A DNA stretch of 64,000 bases from Pseudoips prasinana (lineage: Eukaryota; Arthropoda; Insecta; Lepidoptera; Nolidae), in the NCBI GenBank assembly GCA_951640165.1, contig OX621242.1:11773501-11837500 (forward strand), written 5' to 3'. The notes beneath the pieces were generated by a model. That model was not told where the DNA came from. It saw only the letters and a program-made list of their open reading frames with translations, and ran no database searches. How positions within the stretch are numbered: the first letter of the stretch is position 1; each line of letters opens with the position of its first letter. Positions 54,785 to 64,000 of this stretch are shown in pieces. The translations under genes were made by a program, and so were the position numbers.

Positions 54785-54990
54785 TATAACATCGCCACCC
54801 CCATCTCATCCCGTGGGAGGCATAGAAGTCAACCCGAGGGAATCTATAACAGAGAACGGGCAGCGTCTCTCTGTGTATGACTATCATACTTCGATCGCCA
54901 ACCCGTCTGCCAAGCGTGACGATTATGGCATATCCCATTGAGGAAATCTTTTGGGGACGCCTTTGTCTAGCAACCAAATTCAACGTTGAT
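54785..54990 (+). mobile_element. SINE family 5 body and 3' end
   Basis: CCATCTCATCCCGTGGGAGG, GATCGCCAACCCGTCTGCC and GGACGCCTTTGTCTAGCAACC. The head is missing. Confidence 0.75.
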
Positions 54991-55303
54991 TGTTTTATTC
55001 GACTTATATGACTTCAACGGATTTTTTAATATACCACCGCCAGCTCGCGCTGCGGTAGAAGTTTAGATTTAAAAAATCTGATGTATCCAGTGTAAAGCGT
55101 ATTGATTGATGAACGATGTCATTAAGCATATTTTAAATATACAAGGTGTTTCCTTGGTCATATAAAAGAGTGGAGCCATCTGATATACTACTGATGTAGA
55201 GTTTCGATTTCAAAAATAAATTAAAATTCCTGATTTCCATGTACGCCCAAACATCTGTGATACAATTGATGAATTTACGTCCTATAAAGATTGACAAACA
55301 GTA

Positions 55304-56366
55304 TTACATTCAGTCAAAAAAGTAAGGGGAATGGATGATTTGTTTATGGTTCCAAATTCAAATTTTTGTTTTTTTTTTTTGTTGTTGATAGATTGGCACA
55401 ACTGTTTTCCATTTTGGCGCGGAGTTTGAGTTGCATCTGTTATTTATATTAAATACAGTGCTGGTTTTAGTAATATCATATATAGTGTGTATTGCGAATT
55501 TCATAATGGACAAAAATATTGAACAAAGAGTTTGTCTTATATTTTGCATCGCTAATGGAATTTCGTGTTCGGAGTCACTGAAAATGTTACAGAAGGCTTA
55601 CGGTGAATCGACTTTATCAAAAACTCGTGCTTATGGTTCAAAGCGTTCAAAAGCGGTCGAGATGTGATGAAAGATTTGTCTCGCTCTGGTAGGTGACGAC
55701 TGGTGACGAGACGGGGGTTTACGAGTTTGACATGCAAACTAGTCAACAAGCTTCTGAGTGGCGCCTTCCAACTGAACCGAAACCGAAAAAACCAAAGCCA
55801 AGCCAAAGTCGACCAAAATTCAAAGTCATGTTGACTGTTTTCTTTGACTATCGCGGTGTTGTGCACTCTGAATTCTTACCAGAAGGTCGACCGGTAAATA
55901 AAGAATATTATTTGAGCGTTATGCGGCGTTTAAGATAGCAAATTCGACGAAAAAGGCCAGATTTGTGGAAAGAAAATTCTTGGATTTTGCAACACGATAA
56001 TGCGCATTCACACAAGGCCATCATTGTGAACGAATTTTTGACCAAACACTCAACAAATACCATCCAGTAACCACCATATTCAACAGATATGGCTCCAGCT
56101 GACTTCTTTCTTTTTCCTAAACTCAAATTACCACTTCGTGGTACCCGTTTTCAGTCGGTAGAAGACATAAAGAAGAATTCGCGGCGAGAACTGAACTCAA
56201 TTCCGAAAGCAGCGTTTAAAAAATGTTTTGATGAATGGATTATTCGTTGACGAAGTGTATCGTTTCTGAAGGAGCATACTTTGAAGGTGATAAAATAAAT
56301 TTGGATGAATAACAAACATTTAGTATATTATTGATCTTTTCCCGGTACTTTCTTGACAAAGTAGTA
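55304..56366 (+). mobile_element. mariner transposon, internally deleted
   Basis: Imperfect inverted ends: left TTACATTCAGTCAAAAAAG; right, on the other strand, TACTACTTTGTCAAGAAAG. Both are flanked by TA, the mariner target. At about 1.06 kb it is shorter than the usual 1.3 kb because part of the transposase is missing. Confidence 0.88.
55506..56312 (+). pseudogene. mariner transposase remnant
   Basis: Starts at an ATG (MDKNIEQRVCLIFCIANGIS), the first helix-turn-helix region. About 60 codons in, it jumps (near 55695) to TGDETGVYEFD, losing an estimated 80 or so residues that include the second DNA-binding part. Downstream it reads LTVFFDYRGVVHSEFLPEG, then after frame changes QHDNAHSHK and YSTDMAPADFFLFPKLK. 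The D,D34D-type catalytic aspartates are still encoded but lie in different frames. Further frameshifts and stops follow. It is non-functional. Confidence 0.88.
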
Positions 56367-57368
56367 TATAAATCTCCTACTTTATTCGATAGTTTTTACT
56401 ACGATGTTCTGTGTACTAAAACTCAATTTCAATTATTTTTTTTACATAAAATAATAAGGTGTTATAGGTTGTTAAACAAGAAATAATGAGGAGTGTTACT
56501 GGAGAGAATATAACTTCATTAACTTCCGGACTCTAGGCTGCTGAACTTTTCATGCTGGAAAATACCCTAACCTGGGAATTTGATCACATCAAAATTGGTG
56601 AATTTTGCAAAAATAAAGTTTAGAAACCGGTTAGAAATAAGAAAGGTGAGAAAGTTGCTGATGTAAGACCATAAGACCACTGCGTTACTGCTTGGAAAGC
56701 ATGTAATACCATAAATTTGCACACTTCCCGTACTTAGTATGATTATAAGAATAAGGGAACTCACTTCACTCATTTCGCCATGTTGTTATGTTTTTACTAG
56801 TGCACTGTATTCCCAATTACTAAGCCTTCAGTTCTAACCATGCAGAAAGACATAATAATTCACCTCCAAAACCTTCCTAATCAATACTACACTGCTTCCA
56901 ATCTCATCTTTCTAGAAATTTCCATCGACACAGAGCGATAGTTCTATTCTCGGCAGTAATTTAGCAATAACGAGTGCGTTCCGCACGTTTTTGAATAAAG
57001 GGGGAAGATCAATAGACCTCGTGATCGTTGCGGTCACATGACACAACAAATTGCAGGTCACAGTATTCGTCATGTGAGTATTGAGAAAGACGATAGCGAA
57101 ATGTATTGTGACGTCTTTAAACCAGCTTGAACTGCAACCCTTGGTCAATTTGAGTTGTTACACATTAGATAGCTAATTAGAGTATAGCGTCACGTGTACT
57201 ACCAACCAAAAACAATTTATGGTTATATATTATAAAGGGGATTTTTAAAAAAGGTTGTTCATTAAGAGCGCTCGAAGTTTGCAATAAAATTAAACAACCT
57301 GTTTTAGCGATATTAATGTAAAGGCACCTTATTCCGCGGTGTTTTATCAGAACAAAAAAAAACAATGA
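56367..57368. other. No recognised feature
   Basis: No supported gene or repeat. Confidence 0.45.
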
Positions 57369-57493
57369 AAAATAAGATTAAAAACACTTCTAATAAAAGT
57401 ATCCAATTATACAGAAAGTTATAAGAAATACTTATTCTTATAACTTTCTGTATAATTGGATATTTTTATTAGAAGTGTTTTAAATCTTATTTT
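57369..57493. repeat. Long fold-back, 58-bp arms, 9-base loop
   Basis: Arms 57369-57426 and 57436-57493 match with only two differences; the loop is AATACTTAT. It has no flanking target duplication or TE end. It lies 38 bases from a Helitron terminus. Confidence 0.95.
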
Positions 57494-57530
57494 TGAAACT
57501 CACTGTTTGACAGTAAAACTTTATTTAAAA

Positions 57531-57833
57531 CTAGCTGTGCCCCGCGGTTTTACTCGCGTTAAACTTTATAAATTATCACAGCTCTTCCCACGTAGGTTAT
57601 AGCGTGATAATATGTAGCCTATATGTTGACCTGACCTCTTAGTAATATTCATGCAAAATTTGAAGTACATCCATGCAGTACTTTTGGAGTTTAGCCCGGA
57701 CATACATACAGACACACAGACAAAAATTCTAAAAACTATATTTTTGGCTTCGATATCGATTGTAGATCACGCCACATATCCTTTAAAAAAATACTCAATG
57801 TACAATTTTCACTTTCCTACGATTTTATTAGAT
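57531..57833 (-). mobile_element. Non-autonomous Helitron, full length
   Basis: 3' end CTAG at 57531-57534 with GTGCCCCGCGGTTTTAC; 5' end near 57833 (plus strand CCTACGATTTTATTAGAT). Confidence 0.88.
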
Positions 57834-57869
57834 CTTTAATTACCCATTTATATAAAGAAGTCCAATGTA

Positions 57870-58760
57870 CCTTTTTTTTATGCTGAATGGGTTTGCGCTT
57901 GACCACGATCTCACCTGATGGTAAGTGAAGATGTGGTCGAAGATGGACCGCGCGTACCCATAAGATGCCTGTTCACTCTAGCCTTGAATAAACCCATGTT
58001 GTATGAGTCTGGAAACACGTCGTTCGGGAGGGTGTTCCACCGCTTAGCCGTGCGTATGATAAAGGAGGAAGCAAAGCGCTTCGTACGGCAGAATGGGATG
58101 TCAACAACAAAGCGGTGAAAACCCTTCCGACGCCTAGTAGTCCGATGAAAAAAGGGGGAAGGAGGGATAAGTTCATGGAGGTCTTGAGCGCATTCTCCAT
58201 GAAATAGCCTATAGAAAACCGATAAGCTTGCAACCTGACGCCTATGATCCAAGCTTTGCAGCTTTTTATTTGTTAGGTCTCTGTCATCGATTATCCTGCG
58301 AGCGCGTCTGTCTATTGAATCCAAAGAGTCCAGCTGATATTTTGCAGAGCCATCCCAAAGATGAGAGCAGTACTCCATGCAGGGTCGGACTTGAGCTTTG
58401 TACAAATTTAAAAGCTATTCCTTCGTGAAGTACCGTCTCTCCTTATTAAGGATACTGAGCTTCTTAGCAGAGATCTTAGCTTTAGACTTTTTTCGTGGCG
58501 TTGAAATCGACCCTGTTTACGATGCCCCAATAAGATATGACCTGGAAGGTCGAGTTCATCCGTACTACCATACTCTCTCTGAGAGAATCGGTTGTACTCC
58601 TACTAGCCCGTGGATCAGACATGTAACTCTCTGATACTGTGCTGTCATCTGCGTACCCATAAACACCGGCCAAAAGCAGGTCGTTTATATGCAGCAAAAG
58701 AGTGTAGCAGAGACAACAGATCCCTGAGGAACACCGGCATTTATGGCCTTGAGATCGGAA
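57870..58760 (-). pseudogene. LINE reverse transcriptase C-terminal half
   Basis: On the minus strand 58740-58490 encodes GVPQGSVVSATLFLLHINDL and the catalytic YADD (in VYGYADDSTVSES). After a frame change, 58405-57911 is an open 164-codon thumb and tail: YKAQVRPCMEYCSHLWDGS, then RRARRIIDD, SLSVFYRLFHGEC, RTAKRWNTLP and a natural end. The 3' UTR ends ACCATCAGGTGAGATCGTGG, a lepidopteran LINE signature, before a T-rich stretch. It is most like arthropod CR1/Jockey-group LINEs. It is 5'-truncated with at least one frameshift. Confidence 0.85.
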
Positions 58761-59784
58761 GACCTTATTCCGATTAACAAATCCTAAATCCGATGCATTG
58801 TGGTTAAAATTCCGAGTATACGAAATACAAAGGAAAGGAGGTGGGATAATGATATATGATGTTCTAAAATGGTTTCAATTTATTAACTTCAGATTTTATA
58901 AAACGCTGTTATTATAAATACATCGAAATATGGTTCCGTTTTTAAAGCCCCTCAAAATTAAGAGTTACCTTACCTTACCAACATTTTAATTCTATTTTAA
59001 AGGATGTTCGATGTCAGCGTAATTGCCGCCGCGACTCCATTCTATGTGATGTACCCTGGTGGGCTAATTTTGAATGGCACTTTCACATAAATGAAACTTT
59101 ATTTCATAACGAACGCGAGTTAATTTTGGTGGCCAATTACCATGGTTGGTCTGTATAGACTAGGGATTATACATAACCCTAAAGAAAATTGTGGAGCAGT
59201 GATAAGTCACACGATCTCGGTAGCCGACGCGACGTCACCTCCACGCAAGATGATGAAGCCCTCAAACCCTTTATTCAATTAAATTAATATTTCCCGTGCT
59301 GTATGGCAAATAGCACCGACCTGTTGGTACCACATGTTTGTGTGATCCATACCATCTAAACTAGGCTATAAAAAAATAGTTCCACACGGAAAGTTAGGCG
59401 AACAGAGCGCAATTTTTTTTAACAATTTCTACGCCATGTTGAAACTTGAATTATCACGACAAAATGTATATTCATGGCAAATTTGACATCGCTTTGCCAA
59501 TCTGACGCTACGCGCGGTCAAAGATAAAGCGTCTCTATTGAGGGGTCCTTTACTAGCGAGTCCGCCAACAAGCATACATGTACACAAAATGGTAGTTAGT
59601 ATCCAGAGCAAACGCTAGCAAAACGCCAGCCAGCAGCCTGATATCGTCCACTACGTTTCCTCTTTGATGAGCTCTGGCGACTTAATTATCCCGTAAATAT
59701 AGAATAATAACGTCCTCTTTCTAAAAAAAATTTCTTTACCGTAAAATCCCCATCTGCTGTGTGGTGACGGCGACAAATATCGGA
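58761..59784. other. No recognised feature
   Basis: No supported gene or repeat. Confidence 0.45.
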
Positions 59785-60010
59785 ATCAGAATATCATCAC
59801 CCCATCTCATCCCGTGGGGGGCGTAGAAGTCGACCCGAGGGAATATCTACCAGAGGATGGGCAGCAGCTTCCTTCTGATTACTATGACCATCTTACTGCG
59901 ATCGCCAACCCGCCTGCCAAGCGTGGCGATTATGGCATATCCCCCCAAGACGATTCTTGAGGGAGGCTTGTCCAGCAGTGGACTTATTTAGCTGTAATGA
60001 TGATGATGAA
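59785..60010 (+). mobile_element. SINE family 5 body with RTE-like tail
   Basis: CACCCCATCTCATCCCGTGG, GATCGCCAACCCGCCTGCC and GGAGGCTTGTCCAGCAGTGG, then a TGATGATGATGA tail. This is the clearest case of the 3' end shared with the RTE LINE. Confidence 0.82.
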
Positions 60011-60017
60011 AATCCCC

Positions 60018-60085
60018 ATATGATTTTTGGCCCGACCTGGAATTTCAATTCAGGACCTCTGGCGAACACGGCAGAAAGAACAGAC
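60018..60085 (-). mobile_element. SINE family 4 head fragment
   Basis: GGCCCGACCTGGAATTTCAA and TTCAGGACCTCTGGCG, the head region on the minus strand with a damaged B box. Confidence 0.65.
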
Positions 60086-60087
60086 GT

Positions 60088-60242
60088 TTAACTTTATAAA
60101 TTACAGCCTATGTGTTATTCGGATATATAAGCTATATTACTACACAGTTTCATCAAAATCAGCCCGGTAGATTTTGCGTGAAAGAGTAACAAACATACAC
60201 ACTCACACAGTCACAATCTTCGCCTTTATAATGTTAGTGTGA
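60088..60242 (-). mobile_element. Helitron lacking its 3' terminus
   Basis: The minus-strand start TCACACTAACATTATAAAGG is at 60242. The body matches 25748-25928. The terminal hairpin and CTAG are missing. Confidence 0.75.
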
Positions 60243-60749
60243 TTAGCTAATGGTGGAGGTTGTTTTACCAACAAAAGAATATTTTGCAAGTTCGTAGCGT
60301 ACTCAATTTGCCATGCCGAATAAAAATTTTTTTGGACTCATCCAATGTCATGAAAATCGGCCAAAAATAAACAAATCTGGGCACTTCGAACTGAAACAAT
60401 AAGGTAACTATTATTATCCGGGAGGAAATGAGGAATACGTTTGTATAGAAAAATAGAAGCTAGGAACGGATGTAAACAACACAAACATCACTAATATCAG
60501 TATCACTAGCGTGGAAGTTGTTATCTCCGTGTGACCTCAATCTCCAAGTCACGTAGTAAAGCAAAGCTCTTCCTGCTTTCCCCGTAATAATCACTTTTTA
60601 CTCTTATTGATGGCCGTCCTTATACGGTCGGGAGAGATCGTATGGAATATCTTAGTATTGCACAGATGAGTGTAAAGATGCTTTACTATGATTTTGTATT
60701 TCTTTTTCTATATAGTAATATGTACGAGAAACATGGGATACTTTACATT
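60243..60749. other. No recognised feature
   Basis: No supported feature. Confidence 0.45.
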
Positions 60750-60965
60750 GGACTGCATGTGTGGTTCAGTGGTTAAGGTAGCGCGTCAGTGCTCTCGTGT
60801 TTTGGTGGCACAGGACATTTATTTGTGTGACTCGTGTACACTTGCTCTGCATCTGGGTGTGCTTTGAGTCCGTGCCTTGTTTAAAATGTTACATCTAGAT
60901 TTTTGCCCTTTCGTGCAGTGCAGGACGTGGGCTACCGAGAAGCTTCTGGCAATGACCAGTAAATT
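60750..60965 (+). mobile_element. SINE family 2-like, diverged
   Basis: GACTGCATGTGTGGTTCAGTGG head and TTATTTGTGTGACTCGTGTA body. The B box is lost (GTTTTGGTGGCAC). It may be a separate subfamily. Confidence 0.55.
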
Positions 60966-61094
60966 CAGTAGGAATCCTTTCTTAAAATAATTTTTACTTA
61001 CTATACTTTTTTATATGTGTTGACCTAGAAACTCGATCCTAAGCCCCTTAAATAATCATAAATGTTGTAATATACACTTTGACTTTTATAGTAT

Positions 61095-61190
61095 CATCAT
61101 CATCATATCAGCCGAAAGACGTCCAATGCTCGACAAAGGCCTCCCCCAAGGATCTTCACAATAACCGGTCCTGCGCTGCCCGCATCTTAA
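61095..61190 (-). mobile_element. RTE-type LINE 3' end
   Basis: ATCATCATCATATCAGCCG and AAAGGCCTCCCCCAAGGATC to GCGCTGCCCGCATC. Confidence 0.85.
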
Positions 61191-62203
61191 ACTTATTTCT
61201 AGACTATTCTTTAATATCATTAAGAAGTTTGTTATAGAATCTTGTACATTACCCTATAAAAGTATAAGTTCTTTTGTTTGCGTATCGCTACTCTTACTGA
61301 AGGAAGATTCTTTGTTAATGACAAAGAACCAGATTGACGAGAGTCATAATAATGGGTAATATTATTAATATTATATATAATAGTAATTTTTTGCATACCT
61401 CTTTAATATTTCACTCAATAGGTAACCGAGAATAAATATGCATTTAAAGTCACACAAGTGTTTTGAAATAAGATTGACTCTGAGGCCAAAAACTAAATAA
61501 TACAAAATAAAACATGTATATAAAACAAAATGAAACATCAATATACGTTCTAAAGATACTTTGAGACTTTTAAAACTCATTTGGAGTTCTTTATTGCGAA
61601 AATAAATAACAAAAACAGAACTAAAGGTGTGGTTGATTGAAGAAAACGTGTGTTCAAATAAGGATTGATTGTGTAAATTTTGTGTTAATAAAAAGCATAA
61701 GTTATATGACTATAATGATCGGAGGCAGCATTCTTAACAGTTCAAGACTTGCATAATATGACTTTTCATGCTGAGACGCTGAGTATAATTAGTTCTTTCA
61801 CAGCGCCTATTTCATACAGGTCACTTCATTATTTTAATCAGAATGTCAACTCTTTTTATTGATTTCGGGACTAGCCCCGCCCTATCGCCTCTCACCGCGA
61901 ATGAAACACATTGACCAGTAAAGGCCATACTAATTCCGGCGAATCGTCAGAATTAAGGGTTCCGAAGCATCTGTAATGAATTAATTCTCAAATAAAAGAG
62001 CAGGAACTAATACAATCCACGCCACAGGAAAGCCGGGCATTAAATGAGACGGATAAATTCTTTATATTATTATATATCTTCCAAACTGCTCAGCGCCCTG
62101 AGCCACCTTAAACAAAGAATCACGACCAGAAGAACCAACTTAACAGTAAAACTTTCCTGTCTATCCATTGTAAGATTAATTTTAAGAAAGATTACATCAA
62201 AAT
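61191..62203. other. No recognised feature
   Basis: AT-rich without a supported element. Confidence 0.45.
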
Positions 62204-62350
62204 TATGTACAGACGCCAGCACATCAAGCTACCCCAATCTGTCAAATTTCCTCAATTGAAAGTGAACCTTATGCTTATGTGATAAAGTTGAAAATCTATA
62301 AAAGAAATTTGACAGATTGGGGTAGCTGGATGTGCTGGCGTCTGTACATA
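62204..62350 (+). mobile_element. Palindromic MITE-1, full length reference copy
   Basis: 147 bp from TATGTACAGACGCCAGC to GCTGGCGTCTGTACATA-type end. Arms of about 47 bp pair almost perfectly around an asymmetric centre (GAAAGTGAACCTTATGC). It has no coding sequence. Confidence 0.93.
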
Positions 62351-63242
62351 ATACAATCTGACCGGAAAAATCTTGTTCGAATATTAAGAGCCCAAACAAG
62401 ACTTCGGATTTTATGAAATACTGGATTTTTACCATTCCGGTAACAGGTACATATAGTTATTATAGAATGTGTATTATTTTATCAATTTATCGTTTATTGA
62501 GATAAATATTGATAAAATATGAGTCGGTTGACTTTATAGGTACAATATTATTGTAACAATAAAACATCAAAAATATTCTGTAGCTGTTGTTAGTGATATT
62601 CAAAATACTCAAAGTAAGTAAGTACTCATACTCTTTAATTTTCCAAATTTCTCAATCTAAGCTCTGACAACCCTAACCAAACCAGTCCTTAAGTTGCAAA
62701 ATACATTCTCGTCCACCAAAAAATATCGAGAAGAGGTGTCTTGCCAAAAGAATCTTCTGTTTCATAATTACGTGTCATTTTGTATGAAAGATATATGGGA
62801 ATATGTTGTAGATGGCGCATGAAGCAAGTCATGTAAATTTAAAACGATAAGTAATTACCCAAAAGTGGCCGGTTGACCAATAACGGTCATTGCACTTTGT
62901 ATCAGTGGCGAAGAGTGACACATTTAAAAACAAAAGACGTATGTGTAAACCGAGATCAAATTCCATTAATTATAATTATTTTACCAGTTATACTTACTGT
63001 AGAGAAATAACTCACAATCAAGTGCTTAATTTAGTGAATAAAATACTGTTTGCTTAATTCAACTATTAATCTTAATTAATGTGTCTATAAAAGGAATATT
63101 ATCTAAATAAATTAGAATTAAACATTCAAATAGGTACATGTTGTGATTTTATAAATACTTCCTGCAAGTTTACGTATATAATTAAATAAGTTTAATTGAA
63201 TTATATGAATTATTGTAAATGTTAATTTATTATTATTATTTT
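62351..63242. other. No recognised feature
   Basis: AT-rich without a supported element. Confidence 0.45.
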
Positions 63243-63505
63243 ACTGGCCGGTTGACGTGGTTAGTAGATACTTGCATTTACGCCCATGGTCGTGGATTCG
63301 ATTCCCACCCGGGACAGATATTTGTGTGCATGAACATGTTTGTTTGTCCTAAGTCTGCGCGTAATTATCTATATAAGTGTGTATTTACAAAAGAGAAGTA
63401 GTATATCTATTAAATCAGTTATCTGCTTTTCATAGTATAAGCTCTACTTATTTTGGGATCAGATTGCCGTGTGTGAATAATGTCCTAAGATATTATTATA
63501 TTACT
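63243..63505 (+). mobile_element. SINE family 1, full length
   Basis: Head GGCCGGTTGACGTGGTTAGT with B-box region GTGGATTCGATTCCC; full body; tail AAGATATTATTATATTACTA. It is the only complete plus-strand copy. Confidence 0.9.
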
Positions 63506-63564
63506 ATTATAGACTTGTGCCATGCTATCGGGACTCCATATTGACGAATACTGTTTTGACCTTT

Positions 63565-63945
63565 ACTCCTCGACCTCGTTGGGCTAGCGGGATAACCCGC
63601 AGAGAACGAGGCCCTGGGTTCATTTCGGGTCGGGCCAAAAGTTATTTTGGGACCTGTCTGTAAAAAGAGAAATCTTTCAGCATCAGCCCTAAGTCTGGAA
63701 TTGGCGGTATTATATACCCGTGCCTCGGAGATAACGTAAAGCCGTCGATCCTGTACCTGACCGGAAAGAGTCCGGTCGTGTCGCTAGGCGTCTCATCGGA
63801 TCATGAGAGTGATGGAATAGAAAGTGCTCTTGTGTTTGCGCACACACTTGTGCACTATAATATGTCCCGTGCAGATGCCTAATATCTATTGAGACTGGCC
63901 GTCGTGGCCATAATTCGGTTAGGAGGATATTATTATTATTATTCA
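63565..63945 (+). mobile_element. SINE family 4, full length
   Basis: Head CCTCGTTGGGCTAGCGGG and CCTGGGTTCATTTCGGGTCG (B box damaged), body through TCATCGGATCATGAGAGTG, and tail GGAGGATATTATTATTATTA. Confidence 0.88.
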
Positions 63946-64000
63946 TTAAGTTGGCAGTAAGGATGGTTTCGCAGTGCAACTGTTACCACTGAGGTAGTGT

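Overview
The window looks like repeat-dominated intergenic or heterochromatic DNA from an insect, most likely a lepidopteran (moth or butterfly). The reasons are the AT-rich base composition, the tRNA-headed SINEs, the RTE-type LINE ends with a TGATGATGA tail, and the many short Helitrons that end in a small GC hairpin followed by CAGCTAG. I recognise these from general familiarity with lepidopteran genomes; no database was searched. I could not support any ordinary host protein-coding gene or free-standing RNA gene. All coding signal I can defend belongs to transposable elements (TEs).

Layout. 1-4.9 kb: a minus-strand RNase-H-clade LINE reverse transcriptase fragment, local tandem and inverted repeats, SINEs and a short Helitron. 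4.95-12.59 kb: the best structure in the window, a Mutator-like (MULE) DNA transposon with perfect 61-bp terminal inverted repeats. It has a two-exon transposase with a FLYWCH zinc finger and a DDE core. A nearly complete but broken I-type LINE (gag-like zinc knuckles, endonuclease, reverse transcriptase, RNase H) is inserted just upstream of the transposase start. A palindromic MITE abuts its right end. 13-27 kb: SINE and LINE fragments, including a 1-kb RTE reverse transcriptase remnant, plus copies of a palindromic 147-bp MITE, one split by a SINE. 27.59-31.94 kb: a minus-strand LTR retrotransposon with two nearly identical 283/284-bp LTRs and a matching 5-bp target duplication; its interior is decayed and keeps only integrase-tail remnants. 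32-36 kb: SINEs, Helitrons and LINE 3' ends. 36.1-39.25 kb: a degenerate Helitron with shuffled helicase pieces, a 40-bp-arm palindrome inside coding sequence and a bona fide 3' terminus. 40-45 kb: SINEs, Helitrons, MITEs and LINE tails. 45.2-47 kb: a hexanucleotide array and a 1.35-kb minisatellite of 19-bp units, open on both strands, lying between inverted copies of a GC-rich repeat. 47-64 kb: more SINEs, MITEs and Helitrons, an internally deleted mariner (55.3-56.4 kb) and a LINE reverse transcriptase remnant (57.9-58.7 kb).

How the parts relate. The non-autonomous families can be paired with likely helpers. The SINE called family 5 here shares a 3' end with the RTE LINE. The short Helitrons share their 3' terminus with the decayed Helitron at 39.2 kb. 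Nesting gives relative ages: LINE inside MULE, SINE inside MITE, GC-rich element inside SINE. A recurring oddity is a set of at least eight near-perfect fold-back palindromes with 4-9 base loops, several clearly made by inverting adjacent TE sequence. The SINE family numbers (1-5) and MITE numbers are local labels for this annotation only.
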